Of a stretch of 13,860 nucleotides of DNA, positions 6,379-12,694 are shown one piece after another. The first letter of the stretch is position 1. Each line of letters opens with the position of its first letter. The stretch spans positions 1 through 13,860 of the forward strand of contig CAKULR010000023.1 of NCBI GenBank assembly GCA_934667295.1, given 5' to 3'. The notes beneath the pieces are model-generated. The model was not told the DNA's origin. It did not search any database and saw nothing but the letters and a program-made list of their open reading frames with translations. The translations under genes were made by a program, and so were the position numbers. This DNA comes from an uncultured Kiritimatiellota bacterium. GTDB taxonomy: Bacteria > Verrucomicrobiota > Kiritimatiellia > RFP12 > UBA1067.

Positions 6379-8562
6379 ATGAAAAAATTTGTGTGCTTGG
6401 TGTTGTCGTTGGCGTGCCTCGGCGGACAGGTTCTGGCCGCCGACGGTTCGGCGAGCGCGCCGGTGGTGCTGTACTCGATTGCGGATGGTAGTTCCATTTC
6501 CGGGGCGGTACGAATCGACTACGTGCCGGAGGCGGTGGGGCAGCGCGCCGTCGTTACGGCAAATGGGGAAACGATTGTCGATTCGGGAACGGGGGGCACA
6601 TTCCCCTGGTATCCCCCGGCGAAGGGACCGCACGTGCTCGCGCATGCGGGCTGGGACGGGGCTTTCACGGCGACCTACAACGCGGAGGCCGCCTTCCACA
6701 CGCTCACTTATGCGAACCTGAAAGGTGCGGCGCACGCAAACCCGACAGTCTACGAAGAGGGGCGGGTGTTCGCGTTCTCGGCGCCGGATGCCGTCGCGGG
6801 CTACGTCTTCGCGGGATGGACGCCCGCGGAGATCACGGCTGAGATGACGGGACCCCAGACGGTGACGGCCAGCTGGCGCCTGGAGGCACCGACGGTCACG
6901 CCCGCGAGCGGGACGACCTTCGACACGTCGCTGACGGTCTCACTGAGTTGCGCGGCGGCAGGGGCGACAATCCATTACACGACGGACGGCTCGGAACCAA
7001 CGGCGGCCGCGCCCGTCTACAGGCGCTTCCGCGTGAACGGCAAGACGACGGTCAAGGCCGTCGCCGTTGACGCGGATGGACTCGTAAGCGCGGTCACGGT
7101 CGCCGAATACGCCCTCGGTCGCTGTGCGGATCCCGTCATCTCGCCCACGGACGGCACGGTGTTCCAGCATGCCAACCAGGAGGTCTCGATCTCGTGCGGT
7201 GAAGAAGGGACACTCCGCTACACGCTCGACGGCTCGGAGCCAACGGCGGATTCGCCCGTCTACGCGGGGCCGTTCACGGTCAACGAAACGACGATTGTCC
7301 GGACGAAGGTATTCAGCGACCGGTTCTTCGATTCGCGGACCGTGTCTGCGACGCTGACGCGCGAATGGGTGCGGGTCGAAACGCCTGTCATCGCGGCCGC
7401 GCCGCGTGTCACGGGCGCAACGACACGGGTGGTACTCTCGTGCGCGACGCCGGGAGCGCGCATCCACTACACGCTCGACGGTTCGGAGCCGACGGCGGGC
7501 GCACCCGTCTACGCGGGGCCGTTCGACGTCTCGGCGTCCTGCACGGTCCGGGCGTATGCGATGCTTGCCGACTACACGGATTCCGAGATTGCGTCGTTCA
7601 TGATCGAGAAGGTCTGGGGAATCGGCGATTCGCTCGGCGTGCCCGACCAGGTTTTTACGGTCTCGGGCGATGCGGGCTGGGTCCGCGACACGGCGGTCTC
7701 CCGGGATGGTGGCGAGTCGATGCGTTCGGGCGCCGTCACGGACAAGCAGGCGTCTGTCCTCTCGACGGTGGTGGACGGTAGGGGTATGGTCTCGTTCTGG
7801 TGGAAGGCCTCATGCGAATTCGACGAGGCGTACCACGACTGGGACCACGTTGCGTTTGCGGTCGACGGCGTCGAAGTCACGCGCCTCGACGGCGTCACGG
7901 ACTGGCAGGAAGTCACGCACGAGCTGACGACGGGCGGCGAACATACGCTGACGTGGACGTACGTCAAGGACGACGCGGAGAGGGGCGGCGAGGATTGCGC
8001 GTGGGTCGCGTCGTTCGCGTGGACGCCCACGCCCGTGGAACCGTCGATTCTGGGCGATGCGGAGGCCGTTGTGACGGGTGACGCGGAAAGCGGCTTCACC
8101 GTACGGCCAAGCGCGGAGACGGAGATTGTGGAGGTCGTGGTTCCAGACGGCCTCGACCCGGCGAAGGTGACGGTGGTCGTCGCGCCTGGCGTGAAGACGG
8201 TACGGGCGAACGGCGCGGCGATGCGGGTCGTGCGCGACGACGCGGACATCACGGACTTCCTCGACATCCCGGCAGCGGTCGGTGGTGTCGTCGACCTCGG
8301 CGCGGCGACCGTGAAGGCGGAGATCGCGCACGCCGCGCTCGACGTGTCGCAGGGCGCGCGGGTTGAGCTGGACGATCCCTCCAAACCGGTGCTCACGACG
8401 ACACCGACGAAGCGGGGGCTTGTCTACACCCTGCGCGAGGGCACGGCGCTCGACACGATGCGGGACGGCGACCGGACGGTCGGAGACGGCGCGCCGTGGA
8501 CGCCGACGGTGACGGTGAAGGGCGGTCCGAGCGGGTTCTACTCGGTCACGGTCGGAAAGTAG
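6379..8562 (+). CDS. Large secreted protein with Flg_new-like and chitobiase-C-terminal-type repeats
   Basis: A 727-residue protein started at ATG 6379, with GGAAGG at 6365-6370 eight bases upstream (the ATG at 6373 is too close). The signal peptide MKKFVCLVLSLACLGGQVLA ends in VLA before AD. Residues about 22-100 are a beta domain. About 100-168 resembles a Listeria-Bacteroides (Flg_new) repeat (GYVFAGWTP ... VTASW). Three tandem CHB_HEX_C_1-type repeats follow at about 169-248, 249-329 and 330-412, each with an IHYT/LRYT-DGSEPT core and a PVY segment. Residues 413-550 form a jelly-roll-like domain (VSFWWKASCEFDEA, HTLTWTYVKD, CAWVASFAW). The C-terminal 170 residues are beta-rich and end in SGFYSVTVGK. 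No catalytic motif, sorting signal or anchor is seen. It is probably a surface or exported carbohydrate-binding or adhesion protein. A weak TTGACT at 6281 could belong to its promoter. Confidence 0.75.
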   Translation: MKKFVCLVLSLACLGGQVLAADGSASAPVVLYSIADGSSISGAVRIDYVPEAVGQRAVVTANGETIVDSGTGGTFPWYPPAKGPHVLAHAGWDGAFTATYNAEAAFHTLTYANLKGAAHANPTVYEEGRVFAFSAPDAVAGYVFAGWTPAEITAEMTGPQTVTASWRLEAPTVTPASGTTFDTSLTVSLSCAAAGATIHYTTDGSEPTAAAPVYRRFRVNGKTTVKAVAVDADGLVSAVTVAEYALGRCADPVISPTDGTVFQHANQEVSISCGEEGTLRYTLDGSEPTADSPVYAGPFTVNETTIVRTKVFSDRFFDSRTVSATLTREWVRVETPVIAAAPRVTGATTRVVLSCATPGARIHYTLDGSEPTAGAPVYAGPFDVSASCTVRAYAMLADYTDSEIASFMIEKVWGIGDSLGVPDQVFTVSGDAGWVRDTAVSRDGGESMRSGAVTDKQASVLSTVVDGRGMVSFWWKASCEFDEAYHDWDHVAFAVDGVEVTRLDGVTDWQEVTHELTTGGEHTLTWTYVKDDAERGGEDCAWVASFAWTPTPVEPSILGDAEAVVTGDAESGFTVRPSAETEIVEVVVPDGLDPAKVTVVVAPGVKTVRANGAAMRVVRDDADITDFLDIPAAVGGVVDLGAATVKAEIAHAALDVSQGARVELDDPSKPVLTTTPTKRGLVYTLREGTALDTMRDGDRTVGDGAPWTPTVTVKGGPSGFYSVTVGK

Positions 8563-8612
8563 ATGGACGCGAAAACGGTAACTTTCGGGTACGGTTCACG
8601 TCCCGCCGGTTG

Positions 8613-8621
8613 TGGTATACT
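8613..8621 (+). promoter_or_regulatory. Extended -10 promoter of the leucine operon
   Basis: TGG-TATACT (hexamer 8616-8621). Only a weak TTCACG (8595-8600, 15-bp spacing) is available as a -35. The ATG of the leader peptide is 9 nt after the hexamer, the same spacing as at 609-624, so the leader peptide is probably translated from a leaderless or nearly leaderless RNA. Confidence 0.65.
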
Positions 8622-8630
8622 TTCCGCCAC

Positions 8631-8705
8631 ATGAACAGCACGTTCCAGATTCGACTTAGCCTTGCGCTTCGTGGGTGCAGATCCGCGGAGCGTGGTTGCG
8701 TCTAG
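8631..8705 (+). CDS. leuL: Leucine operon leader peptide (attenuation sensor)
   Basis: A 24-codon frame, ATG 8631 to TAG 8703-8705. It reads RLSLALRG in the middle, with three leucines in five codons at 8655, 8661 and 8667. All three are CTT, which looks uncommon in the CTC/CTG-dominated genes of this window. Its role is not the peptide itself: a ribosome that lacks charged leucyl-tRNA would stall on these codons and change folding of the RNA ahead, which contains strand 1 (8665-8672), strand 2 (8680-8687) and a terminator. There is no Shine-Dalgarno; the extended -10 box 9 nt upstream implies a leaderless start. The remaining codons (Arg, Gly, Cys, Ser, Ala, Glu) overlap the pairing strands. 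Position just before leuA, codon content and RNA structure agree. The function is inferred by analogy with enterobacterial leu attenuation. Confidence 0.75.
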   Translation: MNSTFQIRLSLALRGCRSAERGCV

Positions 8706-8747
8706 CCGAAGACGGAGCCGGGCTCTTGGCCACCTTAAACGCGGATC
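8665..8747 (+). promoter_or_regulatory. Leucine attenuator: competing 1:2 and 2:3 RNA pairings
   Basis: Strand 1 (8665-8672) pairs with 8685-8692 over eight consecutive base pairs (two G-U), covering the last leucine codon. Strand 2, GATCCGCG at 8680-8687, is perfectly complementary to CGCGGATC at 8740-8747, the left arm of the terminator; GGG 8673-8675 can also meet CCC 8752-8754 beyond an internal loop. Leucine shortage stalls the ribosome on CTT codons, blocks 1:2 and lets 2:3 form (read-through). With leucine present the ribosome reaches the stop at 8703, covers strand 2, and the terminator folds. A further hairpin 8694-8702/8711-8719 (one mismatch) may act in pausing. Confidence 0.75.
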
Positions 8748-8777
8748 GCCTCCCGAGGGCAGTCCGCGTTTTCGTCT
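8737..8777 (+). terminator. Attenuator terminator before leuA
   Basis: The stem AAACGCGGA (8737-8745) with TCCGCGTTT (8763-8771) gives 9 perfect base pairs. It is extended inward by a U-G pair, one mismatch and a GCCT/GGGC-type stem around CCCGA. It ends in TTTT and a T-rich CGTCT. It lies 58 nt before the leuA ATG, so it can only act as a regulated terminator. Confidence 0.8.
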
Positions 8778-8835
8778 ACCCTCCTGCGGTTGATCCGAAT
8801 CCGAAACAAGTCAACATCCATACGGCGGAACAGAA

Positions 8836-10440
8836 ATGAACAACCGAATCACATTCTTCGACACAACGCTGCGGGACGGCGAACAGGCCCCGGGCTATTC
8901 GATGAACATCGAGGAGAAGCTGCGGATGGCCCGCCAGCTGGAGGCGCTCGGCGTCGACGTGCTGGAGGCGGGCTTCGCGATCGCCTCGCCGGGGGACTTC
9001 GAGAGCGTGCGGCGGATCGCCGAGGCGCTGAAGACGACGACCGTGGCGTCGCTCTGCCGCGCGCTGGAGAAGGACATCGACGCGGCGGCGGCGGCGGTGA
9101 AGGGCGCGGTACGTCCGCGCATCCACACGTTCCTCGCGACGAGCGACCTGCACCTGCAGTACAAGCTGCGCATGACGCGCGAGGCGGCCCTGGAGCGGGC
9201 GGTCGCCGCCGTGAAGTACGCGCGGCGGTTCGCGGACGACGTGGAGTTCTCGCTGGAGGACGCCTCCCGCACGGACCACGACTACATGTGCCGCGTCGTC
9301 GAGGCGGTGATCGACGCGGGCGCGACGACGGTGAACCTGCCGGACACGGTGGGCTACGCGACGCCGAACGAGATCTACGCGATGGTCGACAACGTCGTCC
9401 GCCGCGTCCCCAACATCGACCGCGCGGTCATCTCGATGCACTGCCACGACGACCTCGGCCTCGCCGTCGCGAACACGCTCGCGGGCTTCGCCGCCGGCGC
9501 GCGCCAGGCCGAATGCTGCATCTGCGGCATCGGCGAGCGCGCGGGCAACGCGGCGCTGGAGGAGGTGGTGATGAACCTCCGCACGCGCGCGGACGTCTAC
9601 GGCCTCGAATACGGCATCCACACGGAGGAGATCGTCCGCACGGCGCAGCTGCTGCAGACGATCACCGGCGTGAAGGTGGCGCCGAACAAGTCCATCGTCG
9701 GCGCGAACGCCTTCGCGCACGAGAGCGGCATCCACCAGCACGGCGTGATGGCGAACGTGAAGACCTACGAGATCATGACGCCCGAGTCGGTGGGCGTGAA
9801 GAAGACGGAGCTCGTGCTCGGGAAGCACTCGGGGCAGCCCGCGTTCGCGCAGCGCCTCGTGCAGCTCGGCTACACGGTGGACAAGGCGCTCGAATCGAAG
9901 CTCTTCGCCGACTTCAAGGTGCTGGCGGACCGCAAGAAGACGATCGAGGACCGGGACATCGTGGCGCTCGTGGAGGTGGCGACCGGCCACGTCGCGGGCG
10001 AGAACGACTGGAAGCTGAAGAACTACGTCGTCTCCAGCGGCAACAGGATGTACTCCACGGCGTGCGTGACGCTGGAGAATGGCAAGAAGGAGGTCACCGA
10101 GTCCGCCTACGGCACGGGCCCCGTCTTCGCGTCGATCCGCGCGGTGGAGAAGATCGTGAAGCACGCCTTCTCGCTGCTCGACTACCAGATCAACGCCGCC
10201 ACCGAGGGGCGCGACGCGCTCGGCGAGGTGAAGGTGAAGATCTCCGACGCGAGCGGCGTCTACCGGGGGCGCGGCGTCTCCACCGACATCATCGAGGGGT
10301 CGGTCCTCGCGACGCTCGACGCCGTCAACAAGATGCTCGACGCGAAGACGACCTCCCTCGGATCGGGCGCGGCCTCGAAGGTCCAGCAGACCTTCGAGAA
10401 CCCCGAGACCGACATGCTCGCGGGGCACACGGACCGCTAG
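8836..10440 (+). CDS. leuA: 2-isopropylmalate synthase
   Basis: A 534-residue protein catalysing condensation of acetyl-CoA with 2-ketoisovalerate, the committed step to leucine. The N-terminal TIM barrel opens with FFDTTLRDGEQAPG (R13, D14). It carries the metal-binding HCHDD (H202, H204), GIGERAGNAALEEVV (N238), and the linker HESGIHQHGV followed by LGKHSGQPAF. Residues from about 395 form the C-terminal LeuA allosteric domain, ending near GRGVSTDIIEGSVLATLDAVNK, so feedback inhibition by leucine is likely. Length and domain order fit full-length LeuA; absence of the C-terminal domain would have suggested homocitrate synthase. The context leuCDB also rules for 2-isopropylmalate. The start at ATG 8836 is set by the FFDTTLRDG position; the ribosome site (GGCGGAA at 8824-8830) is weak. 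Expression is expected to be controlled by the attenuator just upstream. leuC follows after 23 nt. Confidence 0.93.
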   Translation: MNNRITFFDTTLRDGEQAPGYSMNIEEKLRMARQLEALGVDVLEAGFAIASPGDFESVRRIAEALKTTTVASLCRALEKDIDAAAAAVKGAVRPRIHTFLATSDLHLQYKLRMTREAALERAVAAVKYARRFADDVEFSLEDASRTDHDYMCRVVEAVIDAGATTVNLPDTVGYATPNEIYAMVDNVVRRVPNIDRAVISMHCHDDLGLAVANTLAGFAAGARQAECCICGIGERAGNAALEEVVMNLRTRADVYGLEYGIHTEEIVRTAQLLQTITGVKVAPNKSIVGANAFAHESGIHQHGVMANVKTYEIMTPESVGVKKTELVLGKHSGQPAFAQRLVQLGYTVDKALESKLFADFKVLADRKKTIEDRDIVALVEVATGHVAGENDWKLKNYVVSSGNRMYSTACVTLENGKKEVTESAYGTGPVFASIRAVEKIVKHAFSLLDYQINAATEGRDALGEVKVKISDASGVYRGRGVSTDIIEGSVLATLDAVNKMLDAKTTSLGSGAASKVQQTFENPETDMLAGHTDR

Positions 10441-10463
10441 CCAACGGAAAGGACACACGCATC

Positions 10464-11738
10464 ATGAACGACACACCCATGACGATGACCCAGAAGATCC
10501 TGGCGGCGCACGCCGGGAAGAACGCTGTCCACGCGGGCGAGCTGATCATGGCGAAGCTCGACCTCGTGCTCGGCAACGACATCACGGCGCCGGTCGCCAT
10601 CGGCGCGTTCCCGCAGTTCGGGCGGGAGAAGGTGTTCGACCGCACGAAGATCGCGCTCGTGCCCGACCACTTCGCGCCGAACAAGGACATCAAGGCCGCG
10701 ACGCAGTGCGCCTGCATGCGCGCGTTCGCGAAGGAACAGCAGATCGCGAACTACTTCGAGGTCGGCCACGACTGCGGCGTCGAACACGCGTTGCTGCCCG
10801 AGAAGGGACTCGTCACCGCCGGCGACTGCATCATCGGCGCGGACTCCCACACCTGCACCTACGGGGCGGTGGGCGCGTTCTCGACGGGCGTCGGCTCCAC
10901 GGACATGGCGGCGGGCATGAGCGCGGGCGAGACGTGGTTCAAGGTGCCGTCCGCGATCAAGGTCGTCGTGACGGGCACGCCGCGCAGGTGGGTGTCGGGC
11001 AAGGACCTCATCCTCCACCTGATCGGCCTCATCGGCGTGGACGGCGCGCGCTACCAGTCCCTCGAATTCACGGGCGACGGCATCCGCAGCCTCTCGATGG
11101 ACGACCGGTTCACGATCGCGAACATGGCCATCGAGGCGGGCGCGAAGAACGGCATCTTCCCCGTCGATTCGGTCTGCCTCGACTACCTGAAGGCGCACGG
11201 CGCAAAGACCCCGACCGTCTACGAGGCGGATCCGGACGCCGTCTACGAGCGGACCATCAAGATCGACCTCGGCACGCTCAAGCCCACGGTCGCGTTCCCG
11301 CACCTGCCCGAGAACACGCACACGGTCGATTCCATCGATCCAATCACCATCGACCAGGTCGTGATCGGCTCCTGCACGAACGGGCGCCTCGGCGACCTGC
11401 GCATCGCCGCCGAGGTGATGAAGGGGCGGAAGGTCGCGCCGGGCGTGCGCTGCATCGTCATCCCCGCCACCCAGCGCATCTGGATCGAGGCGAACAGGGA
11501 AGGGCTGCTCACCCAGTTCGCGGAGGCGGGCTGCGTCGTCTCCACGCCGACGTGCGGGCCGTGCCTCGGCGGCTACATGGGCATCCTCGCGAAGGGCGAG
11601 AAGTGCGTCGCGACGACGAACCGCAACTTCGTCGGGCGCATGGGACACGTCGAGAGCGAAGTCTACCTCGCCTCGCCCGCCGTCGCCGCCGCGTCCGCCG
11701 TCACAGGACGGATCACAGGCCCAGATGGAATCTGTTAA
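10464..11738 (+). CDS. leuC: 3-isopropylmalate dehydratase large subunit (short, type 2)
   Basis: A 424-residue aconitase-family subunit which, with LeuD, isomerises 2-isopropylmalate to 3-isopropylmalate. The start is ATG 10464 with AAAGGA at 10448-10453. Motifs are GADSHTCTYGA, TDMAAGM, GSCTNGR (C304) and TCGPCLGG (C364, C367); the three cysteines are the standard ligands of the 4Fe-4S cluster. The length of about 420 residues and the HacA-like sequence place it in the archaeal/clostridial-type LeuC group rather than the 465-residue enterobacterial type, matching the short LeuD. The C-terminus is odd: after GRITGPDGIC the TAA stop is supplied by the first unit of the repeat array starting at 11735, whereas related proteins usually end in ITDP plus a few residues. 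The native tail may have been overwritten by the repeat. Same operon as leuA. Confidence 0.92.
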   Translation: MNDTPMTMTQKILAAHAGKNAVHAGELIMAKLDLVLGNDITAPVAIGAFPQFGREKVFDRTKIALVPDHFAPNKDIKAATQCACMRAFAKEQQIANYFEVGHDCGVEHALLPEKGLVTAGDCIIGADSHTCTYGAVGAFSTGVGSTDMAAGMSAGETWFKVPSAIKVVVTGTPRRWVSGKDLILHLIGLIGVDGARYQSLEFTGDGIRSLSMDDRFTIANMAIEAGAKNGIFPVDSVCLDYLKAHGAKTPTVYEADPDAVYERTIKIDLGTLKPTVAFPHLPENTHTVDSIDPITIDQVVIGSCTNGRLGDLRIAAEVMKGRKVAPGVRCIVIPATQRIWIEANREGLLTQFAEAGCVVSTPTCGPCLGGYMGILAKGEKCVATTNRNFVGRMGHVESEVYLASPAVAAASAVTGRITGPDGIC

Positions 11739-11805
11739 GTGGTTAAGTAGTTAAGTGGTTAAGTTTGTAAGTGGTTAAGTAGTTGAGTTGGTTAGGTGGG
11801 TAAAC
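11735..11805. repeat. AT-rich tandem array of an 8-bp unit (TTAAGTGG/TTAAGTAG)
   Basis: Roughly eight degenerate copies of TTAAGT(G/A)G run from the last leuC codons into the leuC-leuD gap. It is strikingly AT-rich against its GC-rich neighbours. 11735-11756 is a perfect 22-bp inverted repeat of 11874-11895, so transcript through the gap can fold into a long hairpin. Confidence 0.85.
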
Positions 11806-11813
11806 AATAGTTC

Positions 11814-11936
11814 GACGAACAACTTAATTACTTAACCACTTAAAGCGAAGCGGCTTAACCAACTAGACGAACAACTTAACTACTTAACCACTTAAAGCGA
11901 AGCGGCTTAACCAACTAGAAGCGGCTTAACCAACTA
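11814..11936. repeat. Two 52-bp direct repeats plus a 19-bp partial third copy
   Basis: Units 11814-11865 and 11866-11917 differ at a single base. 11918-11936 repeats the last 19 bp of the unit. Each unit contains ACTTAACCACTTAA, the complement of the upstream array, then AGCGAAGCGGCTTAACC. The leuD ribosome-binding site AAGGAGG (11937-11943) begins immediately after the last copy, so the array fills the gap without destroying translation signals. Confidence 0.9.
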
Positions 11937-11950
11937 AAGGAGGAGTTATC

Positions 11951-12439
11951 ATGAAAGTTTCAGGAAAGACCTACAAGTACGGCGACAACGTCGATACCGA
12001 CGTCATCATCCCCGCGCGCTATCTCAACACGTCCGACCCGAAGGAACTCGCGGCGCACTGCATGGAGGACATCGACGCCTCCTTCGCGGGGCGGGTGAAG
12101 CCCGGCGAGATCCTGGTCGCCGGCCGGAACTTCGGCTGCGGCAGTTCGCGCGAACACGCGCCGCTCGCGATCAAGGCGTGCGGCGTCGCCTGCGTGATCG
12201 CCGCGACGTTCGCGCGCATCTTCTCCCGCAACGCGCTGAACATCGGCCTCCCGATCCTCGAATGTCCTGCCGCTGCGGCGGCCATCCAGGCGGGCGACAC
12301 CGTGTCGGTGGACTTCGACACGGGCCTCATCACGGACGAGACGACCGGGCAGACCTTCCAGGGCGAACCCTTCCCGCCGTTCATGCAGGACCTCATCGCC
12401 GCCGGCGGCCTCGCCGCCTATCGGAGAAAAATGAAATGA
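11951..12439 (+). CDS. leuD: 3-isopropylmalate dehydratase small subunit (short, type 2)
   Basis: A 162-residue partner of LeuC carrying the swivel domain that completes the active site. The start is ATG 11951 with AAGGAGG at 11937-11943, seven bases upstream. Motifs are YGDNVDTDVIIPARYLNT, AGRNFGCGSSREHAPLAIKACG, FARIFSRNALNIGLPILEC and a C-terminal DLIAAGGL. The VDTDVIIPARYL and GCGSSREHAP blocks are the hallmark of short LeuD/aconitase small subunits, of the length seen in Clostridia and archaea and unlike the 200-residue enterobacterial form. The YLNT loop after PAR is the substrate-recognition region; isopropylmalate is inferred from the leuA and leuB neighbours. Separated from leuC by 212 nt of repeats and from leuB by 255 nt containing another inverted repeat, which is unusual for one operon and may tune subunit stoichiometry. 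Confidence 0.92.
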   Translation: MKVSGKTYKYGDNVDTDVIIPARYLNTSDPKELAAHCMEDIDASFAGRVKPGEILVAGRNFGCGSSREHAPLAIKACGVACVIAATFARIFSRNALNIGLPILECPAAAAAIQAGDTVSVDFDTGLITDETTGQTFQGEPFPPFMQDLIAAGGLAAYRRKMK

Positions 12440-12454
12440 TTGATTGCCGTCCAT

Positions 12455-12638
12455 TGCCTCCGGCCGGTTAACACGGAGCGCGCGGAGACACGAAGACACG
12501 GAGGAAGTTTGGAAATGAAAGCTGTCGTACGCCACGCGCCGAGGCGGCGCGGGTACATCGCGTACCGGGCCGTCGCCAGCCTCAAAATTCTCCGTGCCCC
12601 CGTGTCTCCCCGTGCTCCGTGTTAACCGGCCGGAGGCA
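12455..12638. repeat. Long inverted repeat between leuD and leuB (CACGGAG-type)
   Basis: 12455-12479 and 12614-12638 are perfect 25-bp inverted repeats (core CCGGCCGGTTAACACGGAG). The similarity continues imperfectly to 12510 and 12584, giving arms of about 55 bp with repeated CACGGAG motifs. The 73-bp loop holds a second GC-rich repeat (12529-12566). An open frame across it (12440-12625) is a by-product of the repeat, not a gene. The leuB ribosome-binding site lies about 42 nt past the right arm. Confidence 0.9.
12529..12566 (+). repeat. GC-rich double-hairpin element, copy 1 (nested)
   Basis: Within the loop of the CACGGAG inverted repeat. It contains CGCGCCG-AGG-CGGCGCG (12535-12551) and GGTAC-ATCGC-GTACC (12552-12566). 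Positions 12529-12562 recur in reverse orientation at 13800-13834 with a single 1-bp length difference, so this is a dispersed element. Confidence 0.8.
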
Positions 12639-12694
12639 GGATGGGATCAGGCGCTCAGAATCAGAAGTTTAACGTTCAAGAGGAGTTGATGGAC

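Noticed and set aside
8613..8835. T-box riboswitch for leuA
   Set aside because: The promoter lies 9 nt before the leader ORF and the leader has peptide-attenuator strands; I see no T-box sequence or specifier stem, and the space is too short.
8776..10458. Long minus-strand open frame (560 codons) opposite leuA
   Set aside because: Antisense of LeuA with low-complexity Arg/His/Val sequence and no ribosome site.
8790..10463. Upstream extension of the leuC frame through leuA
   Set aside because: It reads leuA in another frame and yields Arg/Gly-rich nonsense; leuC begins at 10464 with a ribosome site.
11814..11936. CRISPR-like array
   Set aside because: The 52-bp units are directly adjacent without spacers, only two full copies exist, and no cas gene is near.
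12440..12625. Small + strand open frame between leuD and leuB
   Set aside because: It consists entirely of inverted-repeat sequence, with no ribosome site or recognisable protein.
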